Part shown: positions 8,713 to 16,682 of the stretch, piece by piece
Layout: every line of letters begins with the position of its first letter
Numbering within the stretch: position 1 is the first letter of the stretch
DNA from: CAJQQY01 sp964564545
GTDB taxonomy: Bacteria; Bacteroidota; Bacteroidia; Chitinophagales; Saprospiraceae
Direction: 5' to 3'
Length of the DNA: 64,000 bases
NCBI GenBank assembly: GCA_964564545.1
Contig: CAZMBP010000019.1
Span: 1 to 64,000 of the forward strand
Program-made: the position numbers and the translations under genes
Notes under the pieces: generated by a model
The model's database searches: none
Seen by the model: the letters and a program-made list of their open reading frames with translations, nothing else
Told to the model about the DNA's origin: nothing

Positions 8713-9152
8713 TATGCATTATTAAGGATATATCGATTAATCATTCTAATCAATTCACATCATTACTCTCATCTAATTAGTTTCAAGCAATAGGCTCAAG
8801 TGATCAAAGGTTTTGTAAAGACCAACTAAATGCTTAGCGTTCTTAGCGCCCTTTGCGTGAAATAGAGTTATTTAAAATTTACAACACTTTTTTTTTAAAA
8901 CTAAATAATGAATTGCTTATATGATCATTATTCTAAAACCAACCAATAGCTCAATTTGATTATTGGATTTTCATTTTTGAAGTACAAGGTTATTTTATCA
9001 ATGATGGTGTTTATAAACATCTGAAGAAATTGCCGAACCCTTTTTGGGGAGTATTGATTTTTTCTAGACCAAATCAATTAAATCAGGCTAACACCATCTA
9101 GACTAGTTCCTAATCTAGATATATAATCATAAGAATATTGAGAAACAATGAA

Positions 9153-9192
9153 TTTTGCTGTAATAATTACAGTTTTTTACAGCAAAATACAG
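9153..9192. repeat. Partition-type palindrome cluster 2
   Basis: Two tandem palindromic units: TTTTGCTGTAATAATTACAG followed by TTTTTTACAGCAAAA and another TACAG. Same half-site as the other clusters. Confidence 0.7.
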
Positions 9193-9690
9193 AATAGCAC
9201 AGAAATCGTCTTTTTGCTATTCTTTCACTCCTACCCTATTGGCATTTATTTCCTATCAGAACATACAAATCATTAATCCTTTCACCTACTCAAAAAAACA
9301 ATTGCAATTATCAACTCAATTTTAGATGAAATTTCTATCAATTATAAAAACCTAAAAAACTTCTCTACCAATTAGGCATTGATCGATTTTAAAGAAACCA
9401 ATGAAAACATTCATTTCCAGAAATCAGCTGCAATTGAATGCACTTTTAAGGTAAAGCATGGAAAATTCATTCTTAAATCAAGATATTTCTAGATGGGTAA
9501 TTATGTTCAAGTTGTAGTCTCAATGATATTCAAAATTAAAGCTTCTTCCTTAACTCTTTAATTTCCGTTGATTGGAAAATTTCTAAAGAGGAATAATCTT
9601 TAGATTTATCATTTCGCTAGAGTCAAAAATTTACCTGATAATGTAGGGCAAGTATCAAATTATACTTTCCCAAATTTTACTAAAACTCAA

Positions 9691-9773
9691 TTTTGCTGTA
9701 ATATTTACAGATAAATACAGCAAAAAATGGAATAATCCAATAATTTTACAGATTTTTACAGCATTATTCTGTA
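9691..9773. repeat. Partition-type palindrome cluster 3 (parA operator?)
   Basis: TTTTGCTGTAATATTTACAG at 9691-9710, then TACAGCAAAA, then TTTTACAGATTTTTACAGCA and CTGTA. It lies 70-150 bp before the parA start and just upstream of the putative -7 box, so it could repress parAB as well as act as a centromere site. Confidence 0.7.
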
Positions 9774-9842
9774 TATCCAATATTTAGTCTCCTCTACTAA
9801 CTATATTCGCGTCATTCTTTCATTCTTAAAAACCAAAACAAT

Positions 9843-10487
9843 ATGATTATTGCGGTTACCAACCTCAAAGGTGGTGTAGGAAAAACCACCATTGCAACCA
9901 ATCTTGCCGTAAGTTTCGCTCACCGAAATTATGATGTATGCATCGTCGATACCGATTTAGGTCAACAGTCATCTATGGAATGGTCTGGAAACAGGGACGA
10001 GGACAGGGTGAGAATCCCTGTTTTTGGGGTAAGTATCAAGCAACTCAACAAGGAAGTAGAAGGATTGCAAGAGAAATATGACATTGTCATAATCGACGGA
10101 ACTCCTCAATTATCTGAGTTAGCCGATAGAACGATCCTCGCAAGCGATTATTTAGTTATTCCTCTAATGCCTAGTATTTATGATTTTCGTGGCTTTGAGA
10201 ACTTCTTAGAACGTTTTGAACAAATCCGCGGATTGAAAGAAGCTAGTGGAGGCGAAGTAAAAGCCCTTGTCGTTTTGAACCGAGTGGTTTCAAAAACTAA
10301 TGTAAGTAAAGAAATCAAAGAAGCGGTAAAAGAATACGAAGTGACATTGCTAAGCTCAAGTATCAATAACCGAGTGGCCTATGCTGATTCAGCAACAGAT
10401 GGACTTGGAGTTGTAGAGTACAAAGACAAAAAAGCTAAGAAAGAGATTGAGAAACTAACCGATGAGCTCGAAAAAATATTAAGCTAG
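9843..10487 (+). CDS. parA: ParA-family partition ATPase (small, type Ib-like)
   Basis: 214 residues. The deviant Walker A motif KGGVGKTT spans residues 9-16, with the signature K9 and catalytic K14. The A' motif is VDTDLGQQSS, and Walker B is DIVIIDGTP. There is no N-terminal HTH, so autoregulation must come from the partner, as in type Ib systems. It forms an ATP-dependent gradient on the nucleoid that positions plasmid or chromid copies. Immediately followed by a palindrome cluster and the ribbon-helix-helix gene. Length and organisation argue for a plasmid/chromid parA rather than the chromosomal parA/soj next to a large ParB. Confidence 0.93.
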   Translation: MIIAVTNLKGGVGKTTIATNLAVSFAHRNYDVCIVDTDLGQQSSMEWSGNRDEDRVRIPVFGVSIKQLNKEVEGLQEKYDIVIIDGTPQLSELADRTILASDYLVIPLMPSIYDFRGFENFLERFEQIRGLKEASGGEVKALVVLNRVVSKTNVSKEIKEAVKEYEVTLLSSSINNRVAYADSATDGLGVVEYKDKKAKKEIEKLTDELEKILS

Positions 10488-10490
10488 ACT

Positions 10491-10580
10491 ACAGCAAAAA
10501 ATGTAATATTTCTGTACTTTGCTGTATAATTTACAGAAAAAGACTATTTTTACTGCTAAATGCTGTATTTTTACAGCAAA
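10491..10580. repeat. Partition-type palindrome cluster 4, between parA and parB
   Basis: Contains TACAGCAAAA, TTTGCTGTATAATTTACAG and TGCTGTATTTTTACAGCAAA (perfect inverted repeat at 10561-10580). It fills the whole gap between the two par genes, so it is inside the transcript. Confidence 0.75.
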
Positions 10581-10605
10581 TTTACTCAAAGAAAATATCC
10601 AACTT

Positions 10606-10848
10606 ATGCCAATCAAAAAGAAAATAACCTCAAAGAAAGCTAGTAAAACAATGAATGCTGCATCTCAAGAAAAAGCTTTGGAGCAGCTGCAGAAAAAAGA
10701 TAAAAAGAAGAATGTTCAACGAGTAACAGTTGATTTCCCGCAATACCTTTATGAAAAGATGAAATTAGAAACTGAGGATACCGGTCAAACTTTAAAGGGT
10801 TTTATTGTTGGTTTAGTGCGAGAGCATTTCACTCGAAAAGAAGGGTAG
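10606..10848 (+). CDS. parB: ParB-like ribbon-helix-helix DNA-binding protein
   Basis: 80 residues from the ATG at 10606. A longer frame starting at a TTG (10519) runs through palindrome cluster 4 and is unlikely to be translated. The N-terminal 40 residues are lysine-rich and probably disordered (this part normally stimulates the ParA ATPase). The C-terminal VQRVTVDFPQYLYEKMKLET...GFIVGLVREHF is a CopG/MetJ-type RHH fold: the beta strand RVTVDF contacts DNA as a dimer. Such proteins bind direct or inverted short repeats cooperatively, matching the surrounding GCTGTAA clusters. The symbol is by function and position, not homology to canonical ParB. Confidence 0.8.
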   Translation: MPIKKKITSKKASKTMNAASQEKALEQLQKKDKKKNVQRVTVDFPQYLYEKMKLETEDTGQTLKGFIVGLVREHFTRKEG

Positions 10849-11200
10849 GGGCTTCCATAAAATATAAATTCTCCTGCTAAATATTTTGGGTTCGTTCCAT
10901 TGAAATCAAAGACTTAGAAAAGAACTTCCAAGTTTAATTAATTTGGAAGTTCTTTTGGTTTTGATCAACAATGAATTTCAATAAATCAAAAATAAACTAG
11001 GACAAAATCTATTTTCTATTTTAAAGCGATTTAAGACACTTTCTTTTATCTCAGTTTAGATAACCCGAATTATATCCATAACTCACCCTGAACGCTTTAA
11101 AATTAAATTTAAAGCTAATTCCCTGCCCATTTTTATTTAGTCAAACCAAATAGTCGATATAAATATCCATACCAAAAACAGCAAAACGATATGAATAAAA

Positions 11201-11279
11201 ACAGCATTCTGCTGTAAATTTCATGCATATCTCTGTTTAATTAGCTGTTTTACAGAAATATTACAGCAAAATACAGAAA
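11201..11279. repeat. Partition-type palindrome cluster 5
   Basis: Half-sites ACAGCA, TGCTGTAAATT, TAGCTGTTTTACAG and TATTACAGCAAAATACAG in both orientations, within 80 bp. Confidence 0.65.
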
Positions 11280-11642
11280 TATTCATGTATTGAATTGAAT
11301 TTTTGAACAACTACATAGAATCCACTTGGTTCTTTCTATTAGAAATTTAAAAACCTGATCTAATCTTTTGTCTAGTTTTTAATTCTGAATAATCTGAATA
11401 AATAGACTTAATCCTCCAAAACTGAATAGTAGGCAGAAGTAATTAATTGAAATAGATTTTTAATCTTTAAGAGAAACTTTGATAATTCTCTTGAAGCATA
11501 GTGAAGTATTATTTGATAAATGAAATCAGAATAAACAGCTTGGATCCTAAGCAAAATCCTTCCAAAATATTTTATGTCGAATAAATCAATGTGCAAGTAA
11601 ATTTTTTTGAAATACCGGAAATCAATCATTTTACATCCAAAA

Positions 11643-11689
11643 ACAGAAATATTACTTACATATGCTGTATTTTGCTGTAAATTTCTGTA
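11643..11689. repeat. Partition-type palindrome cluster 6
   Basis: ACAG, TATGCTGTATTTTGCTGTAA and ATTTCTGTA arranged mainly as direct half-sites. Same spacing style as the other clusters. Confidence 0.65.
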
Positions 11690-12014
11690 TCAATTGAAAT
11701 TGAAAACATTTATGAAGAATTATATTTTTCTAACCAAGCAATTCAAGACAGGGAATAAACTGAATTGCATTTTCAGATAAATGATATCATTGGTTGTTAT
11801 TGTTGTGTGAAAGAAATACAAATAGGTCGAATTAAAGCAGATAAACACAAATTATCCCCAACGAGATAATTATTAACGCCAATCCGTGTTCATCCGCTTA
11901 AATCCGACCTATTCTTGTTTCTATCAAATTATTGCAGTTTATTCTCAATTCAATATTGACATCAGAGAACTCTTTTGATGACTAAAATTATTACCATCAG
12001 CTAGTCCAATATTA

Positions 12015-12062
12015 ATTACTGCTGTATTTTTACAGAAATTTACAGCAAAATACAGCAGTAAT
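12015..12062. repeat. Partition-type palindrome cluster 7 (best inverted repeat)
   Basis: The outer arms at 12015-12030 and 12047-12062 are a perfect 16-bp inverted repeat (ATTACTGCTGTATTTT and its complement), with TACAG half-sites in the 16-bp centre. This is the most symmetrical member and probably the best guide to the binding-site consensus. Confidence 0.75.
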
Positions 12063-12222
12063 TAAATCATAGTTTACGATATACATCTGCAAAAATTATG
12101 GGCAATACCAGGAAATTTAGACTTTATATATATACGACAATGGTTGAGTTTAATTCTAGGCCTTTAAGCTCAAACGTAATTTTTTCATTAAATCAATGAA
12201 TAATATTTCATTAAAATACCAT

Positions 12223-12262
12223 TTGCTGTAAATTTCTGTAAAAGTACAGCAATTTACAGCAA
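12223..12262. repeat. Partition-type palindrome cluster 8
   Basis: TTGCTGTAAATTTCTGTA followed by GTACAGCAATTTACAGCAA; nearly the inverse of itself. It marks the right end of the partition-site domain, 380 bp before the first iteron. Confidence 0.7.
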
Positions 12263-12640
12263 GTAGTTTTTAAACTCTATTTTGCAAAAAAGGCATTTTG
12301 AAATTATTACGCATGCAATGATTTAGCATTTTATAAAAGCTTAAGCTAGATTTTTTTTTTTGACAGTAAACTTCAAAAGTTAAAAACTAGGGAGGAATTT
12401 AGTTCAACAGGTTTGTTTTGATTAATCTTTTTAAGTTTGCTTGCGAGTTAAGAGATCAGATAATCTAACCCTAATAAAAAAGAAAATTAAAAAAGGTCTT
12501 AAACTAGTATTTAAGACTTTTAAAGTTTTTTTAATTCCTTTAATATTATTTGTAGCAAATGACTTTTCTAACTGATTAAACTCGGAAAGGTAATGAGAAT
12601 AAGGCATACAGCTGATTTATATATTTTTTTCCTTTCTCTC

Positions 12641-13459
12641 AAAAGGGACATAGTTAGGGATGTTAAAGGGACATGAAAAGGGCGTAAAGGGGGACATGTT
12701 CAGTAAAAATGGGGGACAAGCTTAGGGTGAAAGAAGGGACATAAAAGGGGAGAGCTAATTAAATTATTAAAAGGGGACAAAAAAAGGGAATATATAAAAG
12801 ATTCCATCACTCAGATATCAAAATCAATTTTAATACTCAAAAAGGGTCATTTTCAGGGCTAAATTATGATTCCACAACTTTCTAATGCTTAAAAAAGATG
12901 AATAATCAGAATAGTTAGATGTTATTCGAATTTGAAAGGGGACAAAAAAAGGGCCCAACTAATACTTGGACCGATTTGATTGATAAAAGGAATACGGATT
13001 CAAATAAAAGGGGGACTTGAAAAGGGCAAATTTTTTAAAAGAACCAGTTCTTATCTCAAAAAACGTATGAATTGAGCAATTTCATTAATGATTTAGAAAA
13101 GGGGACAAAATCAGGGCCCAAGTATTAGATGAAGGATTTCTGCCTTTCATTTTTGTGATTTATAATTTAAAAAGGGACGTCATCAGGGATAAAGTATTGA
13201 TTTAAGACCCTTTTTATCAACAAAATCAATGGTTATTTTAAAAAAGGACATAAATAGGGTTCCTCTGAACCTATTTATGTCCCTTTTTAGAACGATTGAA
13301 CTTCAACTAAAAAATAGAGAGAATTATAAGGTTATAATTATTGATTTGAAAGGGGACAAAATCAGGGGAGTTAATTACACCTTAATATGTATCATAGAAT
13401 TTTGGAATCTAAAATATGTAGAAATAAATAGGGGGACAAAACTTTTACTAGTCCCCTTC
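12641..13459 (+). repeat. Iteron array of a Rep_3-type replication origin
   Basis: About 15 copies of a ~20-bp motif, consensus AAAAGGGGACANAANNAGGG. Starts: 12641, 12665, 12686 (half), 12709, 12731, 12769, 12839, 12934, 13006, 13096, 13169, 13241, an inverted copy at 13269-13289, 13349, and a half copy at 13429. The first five are close together; the later ones are 70-95 bp apart with AT-rich spacers. They lie on the strand of the rep gene and end just before it. A DnaA-box-like TTATCAACA occurs at 13214-13222. Read as the initiator-binding origin; the spacing is much wider than in classical tandem iterons. Confidence 0.82.
13241..13289. repeat. Head-to-head iteron pair
   Basis: A forward iteron at 13241-13259 faces an inverted copy at 13269-13289, forming a ~22-bp-arm inverted repeat with a 4-bp centre (CTCT) and one unpaired base. 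The only full inverted iteron in the array. Could be the site where initiator dimers bind or where strand opening or handcuffing is organised. Confidence 0.6.
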
Positions 13460-13473
13460 ATTTTTTATATTTG
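13432..13473 (+). promoter_or_regulatory. Putative rep promoter with overlapping inverted-repeat operator
   Basis: GGGGAC (13432-13437) and GTCCCC (13451-13456) form an inverted repeat of iteron half-sites. Ten bases on, TATATTTG (13466-13473) matches the Bacteroidota -7 box TAnnTTTG exactly, 47 bp before the rep ATG. In iteron plasmids, Rep dimers repress their own gene through an inverted half-iteron repeat at the promoter while monomers bind the iterons; this arrangement fits that logic. Confidence 0.55.
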
Positions 13474-13519
13474 CATAACTATTAATATTCAACACTATGT
13501 TTCAGTCCTCTAAATAACT

Positions 13520-14722
13520 ATGAAACAGAAAAAAGTCAAACAAATTGCTCGTATTGAAAATCGATTTATTTTCAATGCAAGATATCAACTAAGTGCTCGG
13601 GAGCAAAAGATAATCCTATATCTAATGTCTAACCTTGACCCGAAAGCGCAAAATGATTTTCACAAACAAATAGTATCGGTTAAGGAATTGGAGAACCTAT
13701 TAAAAGGGGAGGACAAGAAATGGGGTGGTTTGTACAAAGAGATGAATGATTTTAGTTCAAGGATTATTTCCAAATACATTTCTTTTGATTCTGATTTTTT
13801 AGTTCAAGGAAAACCACTTCGAGGAGTGATCAGTTGGTTCCAATCAGTTATTCCTGTAGAAACTGAAAATGGGGAAGTGGCTTTAGAGTTTATGTTTTCT
13901 GAAAGGTTGAAACCATTTTTGTTGCAGTTAAGCGAATATGCAAAAATTCATCCATTGGATGTTGCTCCCATGAAAAGTGGTTTTGCAATCAGAATGTATC
14001 AAGTTTTTAAAGCCGAACGTGATCGGATGCGAAAGCATACCCAAACGAATGCCATGGTTTATACTTTGGATGAATTGAAAAAAATGTTAGGCATCGAAGG
14101 AAAATATAAAGTGCTAAAAGATTTTAGACGGCGAGTCCTTGATGTGGTAGAACGAGAAATCAATACTCACAGCCCAAGTGTACAAGTCAAATATGAATAT
14201 ATCAAAACTTCCCGTAGAGTGACTGGTGTGCGATTTTTGATTTTTGACAAACCAAAAGACAAACCTAAACCATCTAACGAAAAAGGAGGAGAATCAACCA
14301 ATTATGCCCCTTCAAAAGAAGAATTAGCACTTTTGTCTTACGCTCAAACTAAAGCATATAATATGTTGGTAAAATTTGGTGTGTATGAAGGAATCGCTTA
14401 CAAACAAATTGTACCAGTAATTACAGGTGGTGAAATTGATGGTTTTGAAGATTACTTTGTAAAACATGCCCTTTCTCATTTTAAAAAATGGGCAAGAGTA
14501 CAACCCAACAAAGCAATTAGCGCAGCAACATTTGTGAATTGGTGGACGGAGAAAAAAGTCTTCAATGCCGACAATGATGTTTTTTGGAAAATTCAAGAAA
14601 AGATCAATCATGATAAAAAGAAATTAGACCAAGTTACTTTTGATAATCGAATGGAAGCAAAGAATATGACGAAAAAGGAATTTATCGATTGGTATAAAGG
14701 GACACAATCAAAAATGATGTAG
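13520..14722 (+). CDS. Replication initiator protein, Rep_3 (RepB/RepA) superfamily
   Basis: 400 residues. The N-terminal part (KQIARIENRFIFNARYQLSAREQKIILYLMSNLDP) is the characteristic first winged-helix of Rep_3 initiators (L-s-x-x-E-q-k-i-l-x-x-l). The second winged helix covers about residues 140-250 and includes YTLDELKKMLGIEGKYKVLKDFRRRVLD, then the DNA-contacting basic segment. A ~150-residue C-terminal extension (from NYAPSKEELALLSYAQTK) resembles C-terminal regions of Bacteroidota Rep proteins. It binds the iterons upstream and recruits DnaA/DnaB. A 94-codon frame before it (13229-13513) crosses three iterons and is discounted. Confidence 0.93.
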   Translation: MKQKKVKQIARIENRFIFNARYQLSAREQKIILYLMSNLDPKAQNDFHKQIVSVKELENLLKGEDKKWGGLYKEMNDFSSRIISKYISFDSDFLVQGKPLRGVISWFQSVIPVETENGEVALEFMFSERLKPFLLQLSEYAKIHPLDVAPMKSGFAIRMYQVFKAERDRMRKHTQTNAMVYTLDELKKMLGIEGKYKVLKDFRRRVLDVVEREINTHSPSVQVKYEYIKTSRRVTGVRFLIFDKPKDKPKPSNEKGGESTNYAPSKEELALLSYAQTKAYNMLVKFGVYEGIAYKQIVPVITGGEIDGFEDYFVKHALSHFKKWARVQPNKAISAATFVNWWTEKKVFNADNDVFWKIQEKINHDKKKLDQVTFDNRMEAKNMTKKEFIDWYKGTQSKMM

Positions 14723-14752
14723 CCGCTGACTTTAGTCGGTCGGCAAAAAAAA
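14722..14752 (+). repeat. Hairpin with A-tract just after rep (dispersed palindrome)
   Basis: GCCG...CGGC arms with an inner GACT-TT-AGTC stem, then eight A residues, starting in the stop codon of rep. A relative (GCTGCC-TTTAGTC-GGCAGC plus nine A) follows the lipoprotein gene at 44808-44835. The A rather than T tract argues against a normal terminator for the plus strand. Confidence 0.55.
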
Positions 14753-14758
14753 GACAAC

Positions 14759-14797
14759 AATTTTTAAAGGCATCGAATCTGATGCCTTTAAAAAAAT
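14759..14797. terminator. Terminator hairpin after rep
   Basis: AAAGGCATC and GATGCCTTT arms with a 6-base loop, flanked by T and A runs so it could work in both directions. Almost the same hairpin occurs at 26425-26457. Confidence 0.65.
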
Positions 14798-14851
14798 CCA
14801 ATTCCCTCAAACTCGACGAAATTAAAAGAACTAAGAAATACTATATATTAA

Positions 14852-15724
14852 ATGGCAAAACTCAAACCTTCCACCATAACTGTTCAAGGAGTCGAAATCA
14901 GACTCACTCCCAAAAATGAAGAATCATATATTTCTTTAACTGATATCGCAAAAGGATTTGGAGATTCCAAAACAATGATTCAGAACTGGATGCGAACTCG
15001 AAGCACAGTTGAATTTTTAGGTGTTTGGGAAAACATGAATAATGATGATTTTAACCGCATCGAATTCGAGGCTGTTAAAAATGCTTCAGGAAGCAATGCA
15101 TTTACGCTTTCTCCAAAAAAATGGATCGAGACAGTTAATGCCATTGGAATGACTTCCAAGTCAGGGAGATATGGTGGTGGAACTTTTGCCCATGCTGAAA
15201 TCGCATCTGAATTTGCTTCTTGGCTTAGCCCATCTTTTAAATTATTCGTTTTTCAAGAATTAAATAGATTAAAAGGAGAGGAGGCAAAACGAAATAATCT
15301 AGAATGGAATGTTCATAGAATTATGTCGAAAGCCAATTTCCATATTCATAATGAAGCAGTCAAAAAACATCTCGTTCCTCCCCGTGTAAAAAATACGAAA
15401 GCTGAAGGTATCGTCTACGCCAACGAAGCTGATATTTTAAATGTGGCTCTGTTTGGAATGACAGCCAAACAATGGAAAATTCAAAATCCAGAAATGAAAG
15501 GCAATATGAGGGATTATGCTACGACTGAACAATTACTTGTTTTATCAAATCTACAAAGTCTTAATTCAAAACTGATGGAGTGGGGGAGTGATGCTGAACA
15601 AAGATTGGATATTTTAAATAAAACTGCCATCGATCAAATGGGAATATTAACCATGGGTTCAACACTCAAACAATTACCAAAGGAAAAGAAGCAGTTGAAA
15701 GATGGGAAGGAGAAAAATAATTAA
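14852..15724 (+). CDS. KilA-N domain protein
   Basis: 290 residues. The KilA-N domain covers about residues 8-125: ITVQGVEIRLTPKNEESYISLTDIAKGF, then QNWMRTRSTVEFLGVWE and the RYGGGTFAHAEIASEFASWLSP core, which is the family's most conserved block. The C-terminal half (NVHRIMSKANFHIHNEAVKKHLVPP...KQWKIQNP) is an extension common in Bacteroidota. KilA-N proteins are phage/plasmid-associated DNA-binding proteins with no fixed function. It follows the initiator by 130 bp with terminator-like hairpins in between, so it is probably a separate transcript that travels with the replicon. Confidence 0.85.
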   Translation: MAKLKPSTITVQGVEIRLTPKNEESYISLTDIAKGFGDSKTMIQNWMRTRSTVEFLGVWENMNNDDFNRIEFEAVKNASGSNAFTLSPKKWIETVNAIGMTSKSGRYGGGTFAHAEIASEFASWLSPSFKLFVFQELNRLKGEEAKRNNLEWNVHRIMSKANFHIHNEAVKKHLVPPRVKNTKAEGIVYANEADILNVALFGMTAKQWKIQNPEMKGNMRDYATTEQLLVLSNLQSLNSKLMEWGSDAEQRLDILNKTAIDQMGILTMGSTLKQLPKEKKQLKDGKEKNN

Positions 15725-15830
15725 GAAGCCTTTGGAACTTTTCTTGGCTGCCTAAAGTTCTTTCCCCATCACTAACCTTTTCAATAAAAAGACAATGTAA
15801 TTTTCAATCAACTTCATTTTGAAAAAAATC

Positions 15831-15861
15831 GTCGCTAACTTCTAGCGACTTATCTTTTTAT
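15831..15861 (+). terminator. Terminator after KilA-N gene
   Basis: GTCGCTA (15831-15837) and TAGCGAC (15843-15849) form a perfect 7-bp stem with a 5-base loop, followed by a T-rich run (TTATCTTTTTATTT). Confidence 0.75.
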
Positions 15862-15873
15862 TTATTCAATTAT

Positions 15874-15980
15874 GTTTTAAGACGGATTTTGTTGTCAAAC
15901 AATTATTGTAATCATAAACGACCAAAGGAAGTGTTGATTTCAATTATTGCTTGACTAAAAAACAAAATCCGTTTTAAAAC
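15874..15980 (+). ncRNA. 107-nt long hairpin in the leader of the RNA-repair operon
   Basis: The outer 20-base arms (15874-15893 and 15961-15980) pair along their full length with one G-U wobble. Inside, GTCAA pairs with TTGAC, CAATTATTG with CAATTATTG (8 of 9), and AATCA with TGATT, leaving a 20-base loop that reads TAAACGACCAAAGGAAGTGT. One 5-base bulge (TAAAA) interrupts the right arm. The 3' end is 15 bases before the RNA ligase ATG. As RNA it would be a near-continuous duplex of about 38 pairs. It could be a regulatory or stable RNA, a substrate of the encoded enzymes, or a small palindromic element inserted in the leader; I cannot tell which, and transcription is not shown. Confidence 0.6.
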
Positions 15981-15995
15981 TCAAATAAATCTATA

Positions 15996-16682
15996 ATGAA
16001 TTCGCGAAAGTACGGTCGTACTTTTCACTATCCTTTTTCGCCTGGAACAACTAGCGATGATAGAATTAATCATGACTATTGGTCAGACATGCAATCTATT
16101 GAGCAAGTTGTTCATACCGAAAAACTGGATGGAGAAAATACGTGCCTTAATCAATATGGCGTTTTTGCCAGATCCCATGCTGCGCCTACAAGGCATCCTT
16201 GGGCCAATTACTTAAAAGAGCGATGGCATATGATGAAACATGATTTGGGTGATTTAGAGATTTTTGGAGAGAATATCTATGCCATTCACTCCATTAAATA
16301 TTTAGAAATCGAACACCACTTTTATGTTTTTGCCGTCAGGCATTTGGATAAATGGCTCTCTTGGGAAGAGGTGAAATTCTATGCAGGAATGCTTGATTTT
16401 CCAACCGTTCCTGAGTTAAATACACAAGAGCCAAATGATCAAGAAATTTTAGAGAAAACGGTTTTAGATTTTGTAAAACAACCGAGCACTTTTAAATCTT
16501 TAGATGTTCATACAAATGAAGAGTGCACGATGGAAGGCATCGTTTCAAGAAATGTCAATGAATATTTAGTAAAGGATTTTAAGAAAAACGTTTTCAAATA
16601 TGTTCGAAAAAATCACGTGAAAACTGATGCACATTGGACTCGAAATTGGAATCGTGCTCCATTAAAATGGGAAAAATCATGA
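15996..16682 (+). CDS. RNA ligase, Rnl2-like nucleotidyltransferase
   Basis: 228 residues. Motif I is EKLDGEN with the adenylated lysine K43; motif Ia region FARSHAAPTRHPW; motif III LEIFGEN (residues 87-92); motif IV EGIV (179-182); motif V VKDF...KYVRK (191-204). These are the covalent nucleotidyltransferase motifs of ATP-dependent RNA ligases; the short length and absence of a DNA-ligase OB fold point to an Rnl2-type RNA ligase. It seals 3'-OH/5'-phosphate RNA ends. Its stop codon overlaps the start of the HD-Pnk gene (ATGA), which supplies the end-healing steps, so the two form a complete repair cassette. Confidence 0.88.
   Translation: MNSRKYGRTFHYPFSPGTTSDDRINHDYWSDMQSIEQVVHTEKLDGENTCLNQYGVFARSHAAPTRHPWANYLKERWHMMKHDLGDLEIFGENIYAIHSIKYLEIEHHFYVFAVRHLDKWLSWEEVKFYAGMLDFPTVPELNTQEPNDQEILEKTVLDFVKQPSTFKSLDVHTNEECTMEGIVSRNVNEYLVKDFKKNVFKYVRKNHVKTDAHWTRNWNRAPLKWEKS

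Larger units (their letters stand above)
8623..9842. other. 1.2-kb non-coding region upstream of parA
   Basis: No plausible gene on either strand. It contains three of the GCTGTAA-type palindrome clusters (8641-8712, 9153-9192, 9691-9773), which I read as binding sites for the ParB-like protein. The DNA between them is AT-rich without other structure that I can see. The last cluster abuts the presumed parA promoter: TATATTCG at 9802-9809 is a 7/8 match to the Bacteroidota -7 box. Confidence 0.7.
10849..12640. other. 1.8-kb non-coding region between parB and the iterons
   Basis: I see no convincing gene; a 73-codon frame on the minus strand (11408-11629) has biased, low-complexity composition and no family resemblance. 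The region holds palindrome clusters 5 to 8. Near 11846 the sequence TTATCCCCA is an 8/9 match to a DnaA box, which is weak evidence alone. The rest is AT-rich spacer leading into the iteron array. Confidence 0.65.

Noticed and set aside
10519..10605. N-terminal extension of ParB from a TTG
   Set aside because: It overlaps palindrome cluster 4 and lacks protein-like character; the ATG at 10606 is preferred.
11408..11629. 73-codon minus-strand frame in the par/iteron gap
   Set aside because: Low-complexity, no family resemblance, AT-rich background; probably chance.
8641..12262. Possible CRISPR array from the repeated palindromes
   Set aside because: Repeats are variable short half-sites with irregular spacing and both orientations, no constant-length spacers and no cas genes.
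12641..13459. Possible CRISPR array from GGGGACA repeats
   Set aside because: Spacers vary from 0 to 75 bp and the repeat itself is degenerate; position before a Rep_3 gene explains it as iterons.
13229..13513. 94-codon frame upstream of rep
   Set aside because: It runs through three iterons, the head-to-head iteron pair and the putative rep promoter; composition is that of the repeats.
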